The position numbers were made by a program, and so were the translations under genes. The notes beneath the pieces were generated by a model that saw only the letters and a list, made by a program, of their open reading frames with translations, did no database searches and was not told the DNA's origin. Of a stretch of 64,000 bases of DNA, positions 33,669 to 45,050 are shown piece after piece (position 1 is the stretch's first letter; each line of letters starts with the position of its first letter). This DNA is from Dactylorhiza incarnata (lineage: Eukaryota > Streptophyta > Magnoliopsida > Asparagales > Orchidaceae), in assembly GCA_033032865.1 (NCBI GenBank), contig JAWHQI010000327.1:1636501-1700500 (forward strand), in the 5' to 3' direction.

Positions 33669-34583
33669 ACTTTTTATTGTCGTAATATTGTTTTTCGCTT
33701 TGATTCGAAATTATTCGTCGTCGTAATTTTCGTTCTTTTTTCTTCCTTGACACGGTAGAGATTAGAGGCGAATATTATGTTTTTGTTTATTTTCGTCTCA
33801 AAATAATTTTTGTTCTTGTTATTTTCATTCTCGCAATTTTCGCTTTCATTATTTTCCGCTTTCGTTATATTCCGCTTTCGTTATTTTCCGCTTTCGTTTT
33901 ATGTTTTCGTTTATGTTTTCATTTATTTTACGTTTTTGTCGTTTTATGTTTTCTTTATTGTCAAACATTTATTTCCCGTCCACCCGGTTGGGTAGAACTT
34001 GCTCACGCATTTATTTCCCATCTACTCGGTTGGGTAGAACTCGCTCACGCATTTATTTCCCCTCTACCTATTCGGGTAGAGATTGCACTTCTGTCTTTCA
34101 TTATGCAACTTCAATTTCATGTTTTAATTAAGCAATTTCAATTATGTAATTTCAATTTCTTTAAATCACGCGATCTATCGATAGAACAATAACCCATTTT
34201 CTCGAAGTAGAAGTACTCAACAGACCCGGATCTAAATACGACCTTGATAATTTTCTAAAAATATTCTATATTATACGCGATAAGGTATACTTGCCTTTAT
34301 CGAATGAGTAGTTTGGATAAACGATACAAAAACTCTGCAGGAAGCTTTCCTCTTCAATTTCTTATTTTCTCCTTTTTTATAAAGTTTTCGGCGCCGCCGT
34401 CGCGGCGTAATCGTCGATATTCCGAAAGAGGGAAAGACCGTTACTTCTATTCATCGAAGTAGGATAATGATTAGTTTCTCAAAGTAGGAGTACTCGCGAG
34501 ACGCCTCGAAAGCGCCCGCCGAATTCTATCATCATCAACAAAAGCTTTTCCTGCGGCGAAGAATCTCTTAATTTAATTCATCA
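33669..34583 (+). repeat. Element C 3' LTR, second part
   Basis: It continues the C LTR from the point equal to about 11222 in the 5' copy and ends AATTCATCA. It includes the repeated CGCATTTATTTCCC stretch and the ACGACCTTGATAATTTTC to TATACTTGCC block. It is the left arm of the inverted repeat with C'. Confidence 0.8.
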
Positions 34584-34613
34584 AGCTTTTCTTCGGTAAC
34601 GGCGCCAAGAACT
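34584..34613 (-). other. C' primer-binding site and spacer between inverted LTRs
   Basis: Only 30 bp separate the C LTR end from the C' LTR. On minus it contains TTGGCGCCGTTACCG, a primer site of the C type, showing that C' is a 5' LTR plus the first bases of its interior, into which C appears to have inserted. Confidence 0.7.
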
Positions 34614-36432
34614 TGATGAATTAAATTAAGAGATTATTCGCCGCGGGAAAAGCTTTTGTTGATGATGATAGAATTCGGCGGGCACTTTTGAGGCGTCTCA
34701 CGAGTACTCCTACTTACAGAAACTAACCATTATCCTACTTTGATGAATAAAAGTAATGGTATTTCCTTCTTTCGGAATATCGACGATTACGCCGCGGCGT
34801 CGGTGCCGAAAACTTTATAAAAAAAGAAAAAATAAGAAAACTACTCATTTGATAAAGGCAAGTATACCTTATCGCGTATAGTATAGGATATTTTTAGAAA
34901 ATTATCAAGGTTGTATTTAGATCCGGGTCTGTTGAGTACTATTACTTCGAAAAAATAGGCTATTGTTCTATCGATAGATCGCGTGATTTACAAAAATTGA
35001 AATTGCCTAATTAAAACGGGAAATTGAAGTTGTGTAATGAAAGACAGAAGTGTAATCTCTACCCGAATAGGTAAAGGGAAAATAAATGCGTGAGCGAGTT
35101 CTAACCAACCGGGTAGACGGGAAATAAATGCATGAGCGAGTTCTACCCAACCGAGTAGACGGGAAATAAATGCTTGACAATAAAGAAAACATAAAACGAC
35201 AAAAATATAAAATAAACAAAAACACAAAACGAAAGCGGAAAATAATGAAAGAGGAAATTGCGAGAATGAAAATAACGAGAATGAAAATTACTTTTAGACG
35301 AAAATAAATGGAAACATAATATTCGGCTCTAATCTCTACCGTGTCAAGGAAGAAAAAAGAACAAAAATTACAACGACGAATAATTTCGAATCAAAGCGAA
35401 AAAACAATATTACGGCAATAAATAAACTTAGCTAAGAAAGAAAAAAATGCAAGAATTGAAATTGCGGAAATTGAAGCTAAGCTAGGAATAAAAATTGCAT
35501 GACATAAAGGAAATTGCAGAATTGAGATTACGCTGCGAAATTGAAATGACAGAATTGAAAATGCACGAAATAAAAACTAAACTTATTTATTGTCATAATA
35601 AAAGAGATTACAAGAAATAAAAGACAATTACACTAAAAATAAAATTACAAAACATTAAAAAAGGAAATTACAAAAAAAGAAAAAATACAAAAAGTAGAGA
35701 AATATTGTGGAAGATCGCCCAAAAAGGGCAATCCAAGAGGGAGAATTGGTGAGGGGGTCAACCTCTATTTATAGACAAAATTTGGAATTACACGCCCTCG
35801 GTCACGGGCATGACTTAGGGCGTGACCTGGGGTGTGTTGAAGAAGACGGACCAGCTGGCATAGTTGGAAGGTCTTTAGAAGCTTTGACTGAAGAGGTGGA
35901 CGAACGCGGGCGTGACCCAAGGGGTCACGGGCGTGACTTGATGTCGGCAGGCGGCAGGCATGACGACTAGCGTGTCCTTGGTCTTCTGGAAGACTTTGGC
36001 AAGTCACGGGTTATACAGTCTTGGTCATGGGCATGACTGAGGGCGTGATCTAGATTTGTTCAGACATTGAGCTTTACCATCGAGAAGGCGCGGTCTCCCA
36101 TCGAGACGAGTAGTACACGGGCGTGACCAAGTACACGGCCTCGGTCACGGGCGTGACCGAGGGCGTGAATTGACAATTAGTCGAGATGTCGTGTGAAAAC
36201 CGCTGGGAGATAGAAATTAGACTTTAAACTGACACGCCCTTGGTCACGGGCGTGTCCAAGGGCGTGACCTACAAAAAAAAAGAAAATTCAAAAAAGTTAC
36301 AAAAATTATGTTTAAAAAGGAAATATATAAAAACAAGCATTTTATTCGTTAATTTACATCTAAAATTCACAATTTTTATTAAAACTATACAAAAAACTAT
36401 ATATAAAAATATGTATAAATTAGTATTCATCA
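34614..36432 (-). repeat. C': C-family 5' LTR in inverted orientation
   Basis: 1819 bp; on minus it begins TGATGAATACTAA at 36432 and ends AATTCATCA at 34614. The TATA box TATAAATAG is at 35772-35764 on minus, and the CACGGGCGTGAC motif array is at 35785-36270. Together with 14183-15014 and 33669-34583 it forms a giant inverted repeat. It interrupts the pol gene of element G. Confidence 0.85.
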
Positions 36433-36504
36433 GCGACCCTATAGGCTCATATCGCGTTGGCAGTGAGACTAACTTTTTGATTTCTTCTGGATCACTGCAG
36501 AAGC

Positions 36505-39153
36505 TCCAACAGGGTGTTTCTGCTACGAAATGATGCACTTTGGGCTGAAGAATGTAGGAGCAACATACCAGCGGATGATGTACAGAGTCTTCCGCTAACA
36601 TAAGGAGAGAAACCTGGAAGTTTACATAGCTAACCTCATGATCAAGAGTCGGGACCTCAAGTTCCACCTCCGGGACTTGGAGGAGACCTTTAGTATCTTG
36701 AGAAAATTCAAAATGAGGCTCAACCCCCAAAAATGTGTCTTTGGGGCCAGCAGGGGAAAGTTCTTGGGCCACCTGCTCACCCCTGCTGGGGTAGAACCTA
36801 ATCCCGACAAGGTAAAAGCAATCTTGGAGCTAGGGTCATCTAGGAACGCAAAGGAGGTATAGTGCCTCACAGGGAAGCTGGCCGAGTTGAGCAGATTTCT
36901 CTCAAGGGCGGGGGGGATGCTCATTTTTTGAATGGACACCCGAGTGCGAGGGGCCATTCTAGGCCCTGAAGGAACAACTAACCCAGGCCCAGCTGCTCCA
37001 AGGACCGAGGCAGGGAGAGGACCTGTCCCTATACCTTGGGGTGGGGGCCGAGGCGGTGAGTTCTGTTTTGGTCCGGGAGGAGGGGAAAAGACAACTCTCA
37101 TTCTACTACATTAGTAGGGTGCTGAGGAAGGCGGAGCTCAGATACCCCATCCTAGAGAAGTTAGCCTTCGCCCTGGTGGTGTCGGCCCGGAAGCTCCGAC
37201 CGTATTTCCAGGCACACTCTATTAAGTTGGTGACCGACCATCCCCTTCGCAACATCATGGAGGAGGTATAGCACTCAGGAAGGTGGGCCAAATGGTCGGT
37301 GGAGTTGAGAGAGTTCGACATCTCGTTCGTTCCTAGGTTATCGATAAAGGTGCAAGCAGTGGCAGACTTCTTGCCTAATTACGTGACCAAAGTAGAAGAG
37401 CTCGACCCACCCCACTCAATGGCATGGAAGATGATGGTTGACGGGGAGTCGGGGAAGCATTTCTTTGGAGGGGAAGTGATCCTGATGAGCCCTCAGGGAA
37501 CAAGAATCGAGCAGGCAATCAACATACACTTCTCTCTCACCAACAACCAGGCCAAGTATGAGGTCGTGATCACAGGGCTCCGCCTAGCCAGGGAGTTGGC
37601 GGCGTAGGATGTGGAGGTCTCAATGGACTCCATGGTGGTGGCTTGCCAAGTTAGGGGAGAGTTCGAGGCAAAGGAGTCGACCCTCCAGCGATACCTAGAG
37701 AAGGTCAAAGGGTTAATCAGGCAATTTTGTACCTTCTCAATCCAGCATGTGCAGAGGTATAAGAGAGCACCCCGGCAGACCTCCTGGCCAAGTTCGGTCC
37801 CATGGCAGGAGGGACGGTGTCAGAACTCTTTAGACCATCTATTGAGGAAGGTGAGATGATGGAGGTAGACCAGCGAGCATCGTGGATGGACCCCTTCATC
37901 GCCTTTTTGACGTCGGGGCAGTTACTAGGAGGGGACGTGGATAAGCGGCGGTTCAGGTACAAGTCAACATATACTATTCTTTGCATGCAGGAGGATTATA
38001 CCGAAAGACCCTCTCGGGACTCCTAGACCATTGTGCGTCGGAAGAGGAGGCCCTGAGAGTCCTGGAAGAGATCCACTCCATAGAATGCGGCAGCCACTCT
38101 GGGAGCAGGACCTTGGAAGGAAGGGTGTTGAGGCAAGGCTACTTCTGACCTACCCTCAGCATGGATGTGACAGAGTTCGTGAAGAAGTGTTCCAAGTGCC
38201 TACTATATGCTCCTCTCTAATTCCTACCATCCCAGAGGCTCCAAACCATCACAACTCCATGGCCATTCGTGATATGGGGGCTGGACTTGGTAGGCCCTTT
38301 CCCCCAAGCTAGTGGTCAAAGAAACTTTTTGCTTGTCATGATTGATTATTTCTCCAAGTGGCTGGAGGTGAAGGCGCTGGCTAAGGTAACCTCTCAAATT
38401 GTAAGAAATTTCATATGGGGGGGGGGGGGGGGGAATAGTGTGTCGACATGGGCTCACATTAACCATCGTCACATACAATGACCCGCAGTTTGCCAGCGAC
38501 GAGTTCGTCAGTTTCTGCGGCCAATTAGGGATAGATCTCTGCTTTGTGTCGGTCCACCACCCTATGAGCAATGGGCGGGTGGAGGCGGCAAACAAAATCA
38601 TTGTAAACTTGTTAAGAAGAAGGTCGAGAACCTGAGGGGTAGCTGGGTATAACAACTCCCCTCAGTCCTCTGGGCCTTGAGAACCACGCCAAATACAGAC
38701 ACATGGGAAACCCCATTCAAACTCTCCTACAGATCCGAGGTCGTACTCCCGATCGAGTTCGAGGTGAAGTCACCCCAAGTTGGTCATAGCAGGTGAAGGG
38801 AGAGAGGAGTGGCGAGTGAAGAATGAGGAAGAGCAAAGACTATCATTGGACTTGGTAGAAGAGCTACAGGACCTAGCAACCGTCTGGGAAAGAAGAAGTC
38901 AAGCGACGGATGGCTCAGAACTTTGACAAGCACATTCAAATAAAGTTGTTTGAGAAGGGGGATTTGGTCCTAAAGAAGGTCGACGCAGCTGGCAGGGGAC
39001 CGCGGTCGGAAAGCTCAATCCTAACTGGTAAGGTCCTTACATTGTAGAGGAAGCACTTAAGTTGGGGGGGGGGGGGTATCACCTTCGGGATGTGGAAGGG
39101 GTACCCCTCAACCAAACTTGGAGCGGGGATGACTTAAAGCATTTCTATCCTTG
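36505..39153 (+). pseudogene. pol: Element G pol remnant (RT to integrase end)
   Basis: Homology to F pol starts at CYEMMHFGLKNVGATYQRMM and runs to DLKHFYP at 39150. It includes the first RNase H (VLVREEGKRQLSFYYISRVL), the second RNase H (DGESGKHFFGGEVILMSP), and integrase core pieces WGLDLVGPFPQASGQ and FASDEFVSFCGQLGI. There are at least six stops or shifts, two long G runs (38417-38433, 39064-39076), and the same -1 frame change after NLL in integrase as in F. Confidence 0.85.
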
Positions 39154-39228
39154 AATTATTGTGTTGTGATTGAATTGGTATAAATTGGTATTGTTGTCTT
39201 TTCTGTTATAGGTTCATACGATGTGCAT

Positions 39229-40145
39229 TAGCTGGATTACCCCAAATCGATTCCGCTGTCGGGCTCTCACTAACTGGTGAGTCAGGTTGATCTCTAGAGA
39301 GGCTGGCAAAGGGAAAGTTGAGCTAGATTGCCCCAGATCGATTCCGTTGCCGAGCTCTCACTAGCCGGTGGGTCAGGTTGATCTTTGGAGAGGCTGGCAA
39401 AGGGAAAGTTAAGCTGGATTTCCCTAGATCGATTCCGCTGTCGAACTCTCACTAGTCGGTGGATCAGGTTAATCTCTAGAGAGGCTGACAAGGAGAAAGT
39501 TGAGCTGGATTGCCCCAGATCAATTCTGCTGCCGGGCTCTCACTAGCCGGTGGGTCAGGTTGATCTCTAGAGACGCTGGCAAGGGGAAAGTTGAGCTGGA
39601 TTGCCCCAGATCGATGATGTTGTCGGGCTCTCACTAGCTAGTGGGTCAGGTTGATCTCTGGAGAGGCTGGCAAAGGTAAAGTTGACCTTGATTGCCCCAG
39701 ATCGATTCCGCTGCCGGGCTCTCACTAGCCGGTGGGTCGGTTGATCTATGGAGAGGCTGGCAAAAGGAAAGTTGAGCTGGATTTCCCCAGATCGATTCCG
39801 CTATAGGGCTCTCACTAGCGAGTGGGTCAGGTTGATCTCTAGGAGGCTGGCAAAGGGAAAGTTGAGCTGGATTGCCCCAGATTAATTCCGCTGCCAAGCT
39901 CTCACTAGTCGGTGGGTCAGGTTAATCTCTGGAGAGGCTGGCAAAGGAAAAGTTGAGCTGGATTGCCCCAGATCGATTCTGCTGCTGGGCTCTCACTGGC
40001 CAGTGGGTCAGGTTGATCTTTGGAGAGACTGACAAGTGAAAAGTTATGCTGGATTACCCCGGATTGATTTTGCTGCTGGGCTCTCATTAGTCAGTGGGTC
40101 AGGTTGATCTCCGGAGAGGCTGGCAAGTGAAAGGTTGTGACATGA
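39229..40145. repeat. Element G tandem array, about 91-bp unit, ten copies
   Basis: Units contain GATTGCCCCAGATCGATTCC, GGGCTCTCACTAGCCGGTGG and GAGAGGCTGGCAAAGG at about 91-bp spacing, with more divergence than array 2 of F. In reverse complement the unit is homologous to the 96-bp unit of F. Confidence 0.85.
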
Positions 40146-40775
40146 CCCAGGAATCTCGTTGTCGGGCTCCCACCGACCGACAAGGTCGACAAGCCATTCA
40201 AGAGGCGAGGGAAAACAAAGCTCTCCTAGCGAGATGTCGGCAAAACAAATCGGTGATACAAGGCCTCCCACGGAGGAGGACCTCTCTCGTGGAACCTAAG
40301 CAAGGCAAGTTGGCAGTATACCTAGATGAGCGAGTCAGGGGCTCACAGGTGCAGAGATGATAGGAAAGATCGGAAGTAATCGGTCAAGGTAAATGACCCA
40401 CGTGAGATAGTGTGGGGGAAGCCTCGCTCGCGGTATCCGAGGGAGAGCGAGCTGGGTATGACGCAGGAATGAGATGTGTCAAACGACTGAGGAAATCGCT
40501 GTCATAGGGGTACGCGAGATGATGAAAGAGTAGCGACGCTCATGAACTGCCTGATGGGGGTAAGCGAGTGCGTGCTTAACGAATATCTACGTATGAAAGG
40601 TGCACGAGAATGCATGGTGGGGCGAGCATAAATAGAAATGACAAAATGTGAGAGAAAAATTAAGCCAGAGACAGACTAAGCAAAATTCTCATTTCATTTG
40701 AATACGTTCTAATGCAAAGTCGGGGTGATCTCGCGCCCGCGCAAAAGGTGCAATAAAATAAAAAGAAAATACAGA
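40146..40775. other. Element G stretch between array and antisense genes
   Basis: No gene seen. Rich in GCGAG and CTCGC motifs, as in F. Confidence 0.4.
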
Positions 40776-42680
40776 CTATGGATGATCTCCGGGCTGCTCG
40801 CTCTCGCTGTCGGATGGGGCCTCTTCGTCGGACTCGGGAAGCATGAGGAAAAGCTTTGGAACCACCTCCATGAGAGTGAGTTGCGCCGCCTCGCCATCCA
40901 AAAGGCATGCCTCCCGCAAGGTGAGAAAGATGTGCTTCGCGGCCGCAATCGCATTTTGCTGCATCATCTCTTCTATATCGCGGTGTAAGTACGATTGGAT
41001 CTTGCCCCTGTGAGGAGGCGATGGAAGGATGGCTCGGGTCAGCTCGCTGATCTGGGCCTTCAGTCTGACATTCTTCTTCTCCAAGTCGGGGGTGCGGGAA
41101 GAGAGCTGATTTGCAGCCTCGGCAACTTGCGAGGAAGGAGGCTTAGACAGGGAAAGCAACAAACAAGCGGGGGGAGCGAGCTCTTCGACAACTTACCATC
41201 CCGCCCTGAAGACTGGCGAGGAGGTCGTCGGAGATGTCCAGCTTCTCCTTAAGGCTCGCGACCTCATCTGTAGCAGCCTGAAGCTCGCGTCCGAGCTCCC
41301 CATAATTCTACTCGAGCTGAAGGCAGCGCCGACCCATCATATGAGCGAGCTCCATGGCGTGGAGATGGGCTCGTGCGCTCTCATGAATGAGCGACCGGGT
41401 CATCTTGGCATCGAAGATCGTGATGCCCTCCCTGCCATAAAGCCCAAAGGAAAGGGCAAAGGCCTGGCCGCTGGTGGTCTCCTGCTCCATCCAGGAGGGG
41501 AGGAGGGTTGACACGGAGGCCATGTTGGCCTCCCGATCCCAGAGCAACAGAGGCTCTCCAGCCTCGTCTCGGTGCTTCTCACCGAGACCAAAATTGTAAT
41601 GTCTAGCCGGCGGGGGCAAACCCAAAGTACTGGCGGCCTCTCCAGCGTGCTCGCTGGTCTCCTTGTCCACGGGCGGGTTCTCCAAGGTATTCTCGCTCGG
41701 CAAGCCCCCATAGACCAGCTTCCCCTTGTTAGAGGCTGAGGGTTTCTTCTTCTTGGGCGCCGACTGCGAGGTGGGCGCCCCGCGGCTCGCAGATTCTGGC
41801 TGCTTCTTGCTAGGAGGCGCGGAGGTGCTGGGATGGTGCCGACAAGCAGCTGCGGCCTTGTTGGTGAGCGCGAGGCCAAGAGGGATAACTCTGGCGCTCG
41901 CGTAAGGAGGGTTGAGGGTAAGATCCCGCTCTCCTACGAATGACCGTAACAACTATGGGGTTAGCTATCAGAATAAGTACGGAATATAAAGGCAGGAGGG
42001 TGGCGAATGCGAGTAATACCTGTCCCCGTTGGAACGAGGAGTAGCGAGTCGACGTTCCTTCAAAGGTGCGCGACCTCAAAGTTCTTCTTGACAAAGAACT
42101 GGAAGAGCTCGGCATCAGGACCTCCGAGGGTAGGCAGGCAGTAGGTCGCCTCATCATGCTGGACGTGCGAGAAGGGGATGTTGTCGAAGTTCCCCTTAAT
42201 GAAAACAAATTTCTGGAGCCAGTGGTGTCTCTTATTGACCGTCTCGCTAACCTTGGCATGTTGGCTCGCGAAATAGGTGGTCCCGTCCTTATACGCACGG
42301 AAGGAGAACAACTTGCGGAAGACCGGCAGGCTAAAGTCGATTCGCTCTTCCCTGAGGAAGCAGGCGAAGGCTACTATGACCGCGACGGAGTTAGGGGTCA
42401 GCTGGCCAGGCTAAAGTACTTCAGTACCTGGCGACCTCCGACCATAGAGGGAGTCACAAGCCAACCTCGAAGTGGGCTGCGGAGATTGCGAGCTCGTCAG
42501 GCGAGAGGTTATTGATGGCCTCTGTCTTCAACGGCTAGCGGGGGAGTACCTGGGCGAAATATAGTAAGTGACCATCGTATGGTACTCGCTCTCGGAAAGG
42601 GTGCTGCAGAAAAAGGAGTGGTCATAGAAGGTCCACGCACGCTTGGCTCGGCCCTCGACATCGCCACCATTACCACCCAT
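40776..42680 (-). pseudogene. Element G antisense gene 2 (Transposase_28-like)
   Basis: The exon pieces match F gene 2 in order: near 42660-42520 the N-terminus (AKRAWTFYDHSFF), then FSFRAYKDGTTYFASQHAKV with FIKGNFDNIPFSHVQ at 42311-42060, then 41952-41308 (VGERDLTLNPPYAS, HYNFGLGEKHRDEAGEP, HAMELAHMMGRRCLQLE), then 41162-40776 ending in an acidic tail SDEEAPSDSESEQPGDHP. Canonical-looking intron edges remain between them, but stops and shifts are present. Function unknown. Confidence 0.65.
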
Positions 42681-43129
42681 CAAGCTAGTTTGGGGGAGAG
42701 ATCAGAGGAGGCGGGCGTGAGTGCGAGAAGAGAAGTGCGAGCTCTCGAGAAGGAAAGAGGCAAAGGGTGAAAGCGATTAATGCGGTAGGTGAGGGGTGGG
42801 GACAGCGCCTATTTACAAGAAAAATGAAAATGGCTGGAAGGAATCAAAGCAGCAAATGTGCGGATGGCAAATTTTCATATCAACGCGCCTCGATCCTCGA
42901 GATGTCCCATTTCCACTTACCCGCTCACAACAACGCAGAGAAGCAAGCTCACCCCAGATGAGACGAGCACGCGGCAGGCGAGGCGAGCCTGCCGCGAATC
43001 GCGTGTGAAAACTTCAGAAAACAAACAAGTACGACAAGCAGTATTATCACACAGCTAATGAGTACAGGCGAAAGCCCAATCGCGGGCAAGAAAGATCAAA
43101 CTAATAATTATGATATTGTTCACATGGTT
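42681..43129 (-). other. Element G spacer between antisense genes
   Basis: Non-coding. A TATA-like TGTAAATAGG on minus lies near 42815-42806, in the place where F has a TATA box before gene 2. Confidence 0.35.
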
Positions 43130-44422
43130 ATTTAACAAAGCATTCGAAGGAACATAAAAAACATCCTCAGAGCTCGCCGAGTGGGGGTGAGCGTGAGCGG
43201 GATCAGAACTGGATCCACCTCCATCGGCATTGGTCTCGCACCCCGGAGCTCGGCGGCACGCGAGGGTAGTGATAGGTGCAGATGGCATGGAGCTCCTGCT
43301 ACAGCAAGCGCACCTGGTCCTCCGCCCGTGAAATATGCACTCCCGGGGAGGTGACCTCGCCGCGGGCTTGCAGCCACAGCTCGGCAAGAAGTCACGCGTA
43401 GTCATCCTCGAGGGCGGCGAGTCGTTCCCCATAGGATGCCCTGTCCTCCCGCGTCTTGTTGTACAGGTCCCACAACTTGAGGCCATACTTCTGGAGCACA
43501 TCGGTGGTACGCCTCTTCAGCACCTCGAGGGTTCGGGGATCACCCAGGAAGTCGGCGATCTTGTCCAGCGAAGGCGGTGGCAACATCTCTTCTTCCACAT
43601 AGTCAGGATCCGCGGAGGAGATCATGTGGGTACCTGCGAAAAAGTAAATCAGACTGGTGAAGGCGAGATACAAGTAATCACTAAGGCATTAACCAACCTG
43701 GCGAGTCTACAGTTGCTTTGCCGGCACGCTGGCGGGAGGAGCTCGACTGACCTGGAAAGCCTCGGTATAGGTAAGCGTAATCGATTTCCCCAGGCCAGGC
43801 GCATTGCTGGCGATCTGGAAGGTGGCGGGTAGTGAACTGCCAGGGCTCTTTTGGCCTAGAAGGCCAAACCCTATGGTTGAGATGGTCGCACCCGGTAGAG
43901 CCGGCAACCCCGTTGGAGGGTTGCGCTTCCCGGATGTCGCAGGGAGGGTATCTGCAAGAGGCTGCAAGCAAGGGAGTCAACGAGCGAGGAAAAATAGCTT
44001 GCTGGGAGAGGCGAGTAGCTCACCAGGACGTGGCGAGGAGCCATGCAGGGTCGTGGGGTCCGTGTGCATGGCCGCAGCACCGGCCCTCCCGTGGGATTGA
44101 GGGCGAGCCATCGTCAGGACCTCGCCCGCATGTTCTCCCTCGAGGAGTGCATTCTGCAAGCAAAGAAAGATTTGTAACCTATTTTTCAGAGGAGAAAGGT
44201 CACCAGCTCGCATACCTATTGGGTGAGCCCGATGTCGGGCGATGGATCCGAGAGAGAAGATCTGCCCTCCCTCGGATGGCTCCTAACCGTCCTCGCCCTT
44301 TTTAGCTTTGTGGGGGGAACAGGGGCCTGAAGAACGGTCCATGGCGCAAACTCTATGGTAAGCGGTCGTCTACTCACCCTCACAACATCTATCCGAGCTT
44401 GGGCTTCTTGCGATAGGGGCAT
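43130..44422 (-). pseudogene. Element G antisense gene 1
   Basis: ATG at 44422 (MPLSQEAQARIDVVRVS), parallel to MPLSKEMEARLKASKA in F. A later exon at 43673-43392 holds IADFLGDPRTLEVLKRRTTD followed by a charged helix, as in F. Exons between are hard to place and the gene is probably dead. H begins 17 bp upstream of this ATG, so its promoter has been displaced. Confidence 0.55.
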
Positions 44423-44438
44423 CTTTGGTAGCTACAGT

Positions 44439-45050
44439 TGTAACGCCCCCGATTTTTCGGTATTTGTTTGATTCAGTGATGGCGTGTTAATGACGTCGGG
44501 GCGTTACTTTTAACGTCGAGTTAGCGGCGCGTTGCCGTTTGCGCATCCGTTTGGGTCAAGTCGACCAAATTTTGCGACGACCCGGAATTGGAAAATTTTA
44601 CGTTAGGAAATTTGATTATTTAATTTTAGACTTGCCTATCAAGTTTCGTCGCGATCCGAGCCATTTTGGAGCCTCGGCGTATTTTAGGAGTTTTGTATAT
44701 ATTTAAAGCTCGCCGTAACATCCGCCATTCATATCTCGAAAACGGAGATTCGTAACGCCGCCGTTCACTTTAGGCGAAATTTTCGTCGGATTCGGCGTTC
44801 GTTTATTTTTAGTGATAAAATAATAATAATAATAATATTAATATTATAAAAAAATCAGAATGTATATGTATATACGTTCATTAGAAGCATGCGTCGACTC
44901 ACCCTCCCTCTTACGTCGATGTGCAACCCTCATATTTTCCGAGTCGGTGCGACCCGGCGCGGGTGAGGTCGAGACAGCAAGATTAGCCGAGGCGAGTAGA
45001 GTAATCGCTCAGAGGTGACCAGAGCCGGTCGAGGCAGGAGAGCGGAAGAA
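44439..45050 (+). repeat. Element H 5' LTR, left part
   Basis: TGTAACGCCCCCGATT start; the right limit is approximate. It contains dispersed CGTCG and CGCCG motifs and a TAA microsatellite near 44820. No gene. Confidence 0.6.

Larger units (their letters stand above)
10879..34583 (+). mobile_element. Element C: non-coding LTR retrotransposon (LARD-like), interrupted by B
   Basis: C consists of a 5' LTR (10879-12183, missing its first ~530 bp), primer site (12190-12205), a 2-kb non-coding interior (to 14182), and a 3' LTR split into 14183-15014 and 33669-34583. The LTR starts TGATGAATACTAA and ends AATTCATCA. The primer site is of the TGGCGCCGTTG type common in plant Ty3/gypsy elements. No gag or pol trace is visible, so it must be moved in trans, as large retrotransposon derivatives are thought to be. 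Confidence 0.75.
36433..44438 (+). mobile_element. Element G: degenerate Tat-lineage gypsy element, both ends missing
   Basis: It retains pol (plus strand) from mid-RT, a tandem array, and two antisense genes on minus. The order pol, array, convergent accessory genes is the same as in F. The left end is lost at C', the right end at H, which starts 17 bp upstream of the first antisense ATG. Many stops show it is old. Confidence 0.8.
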
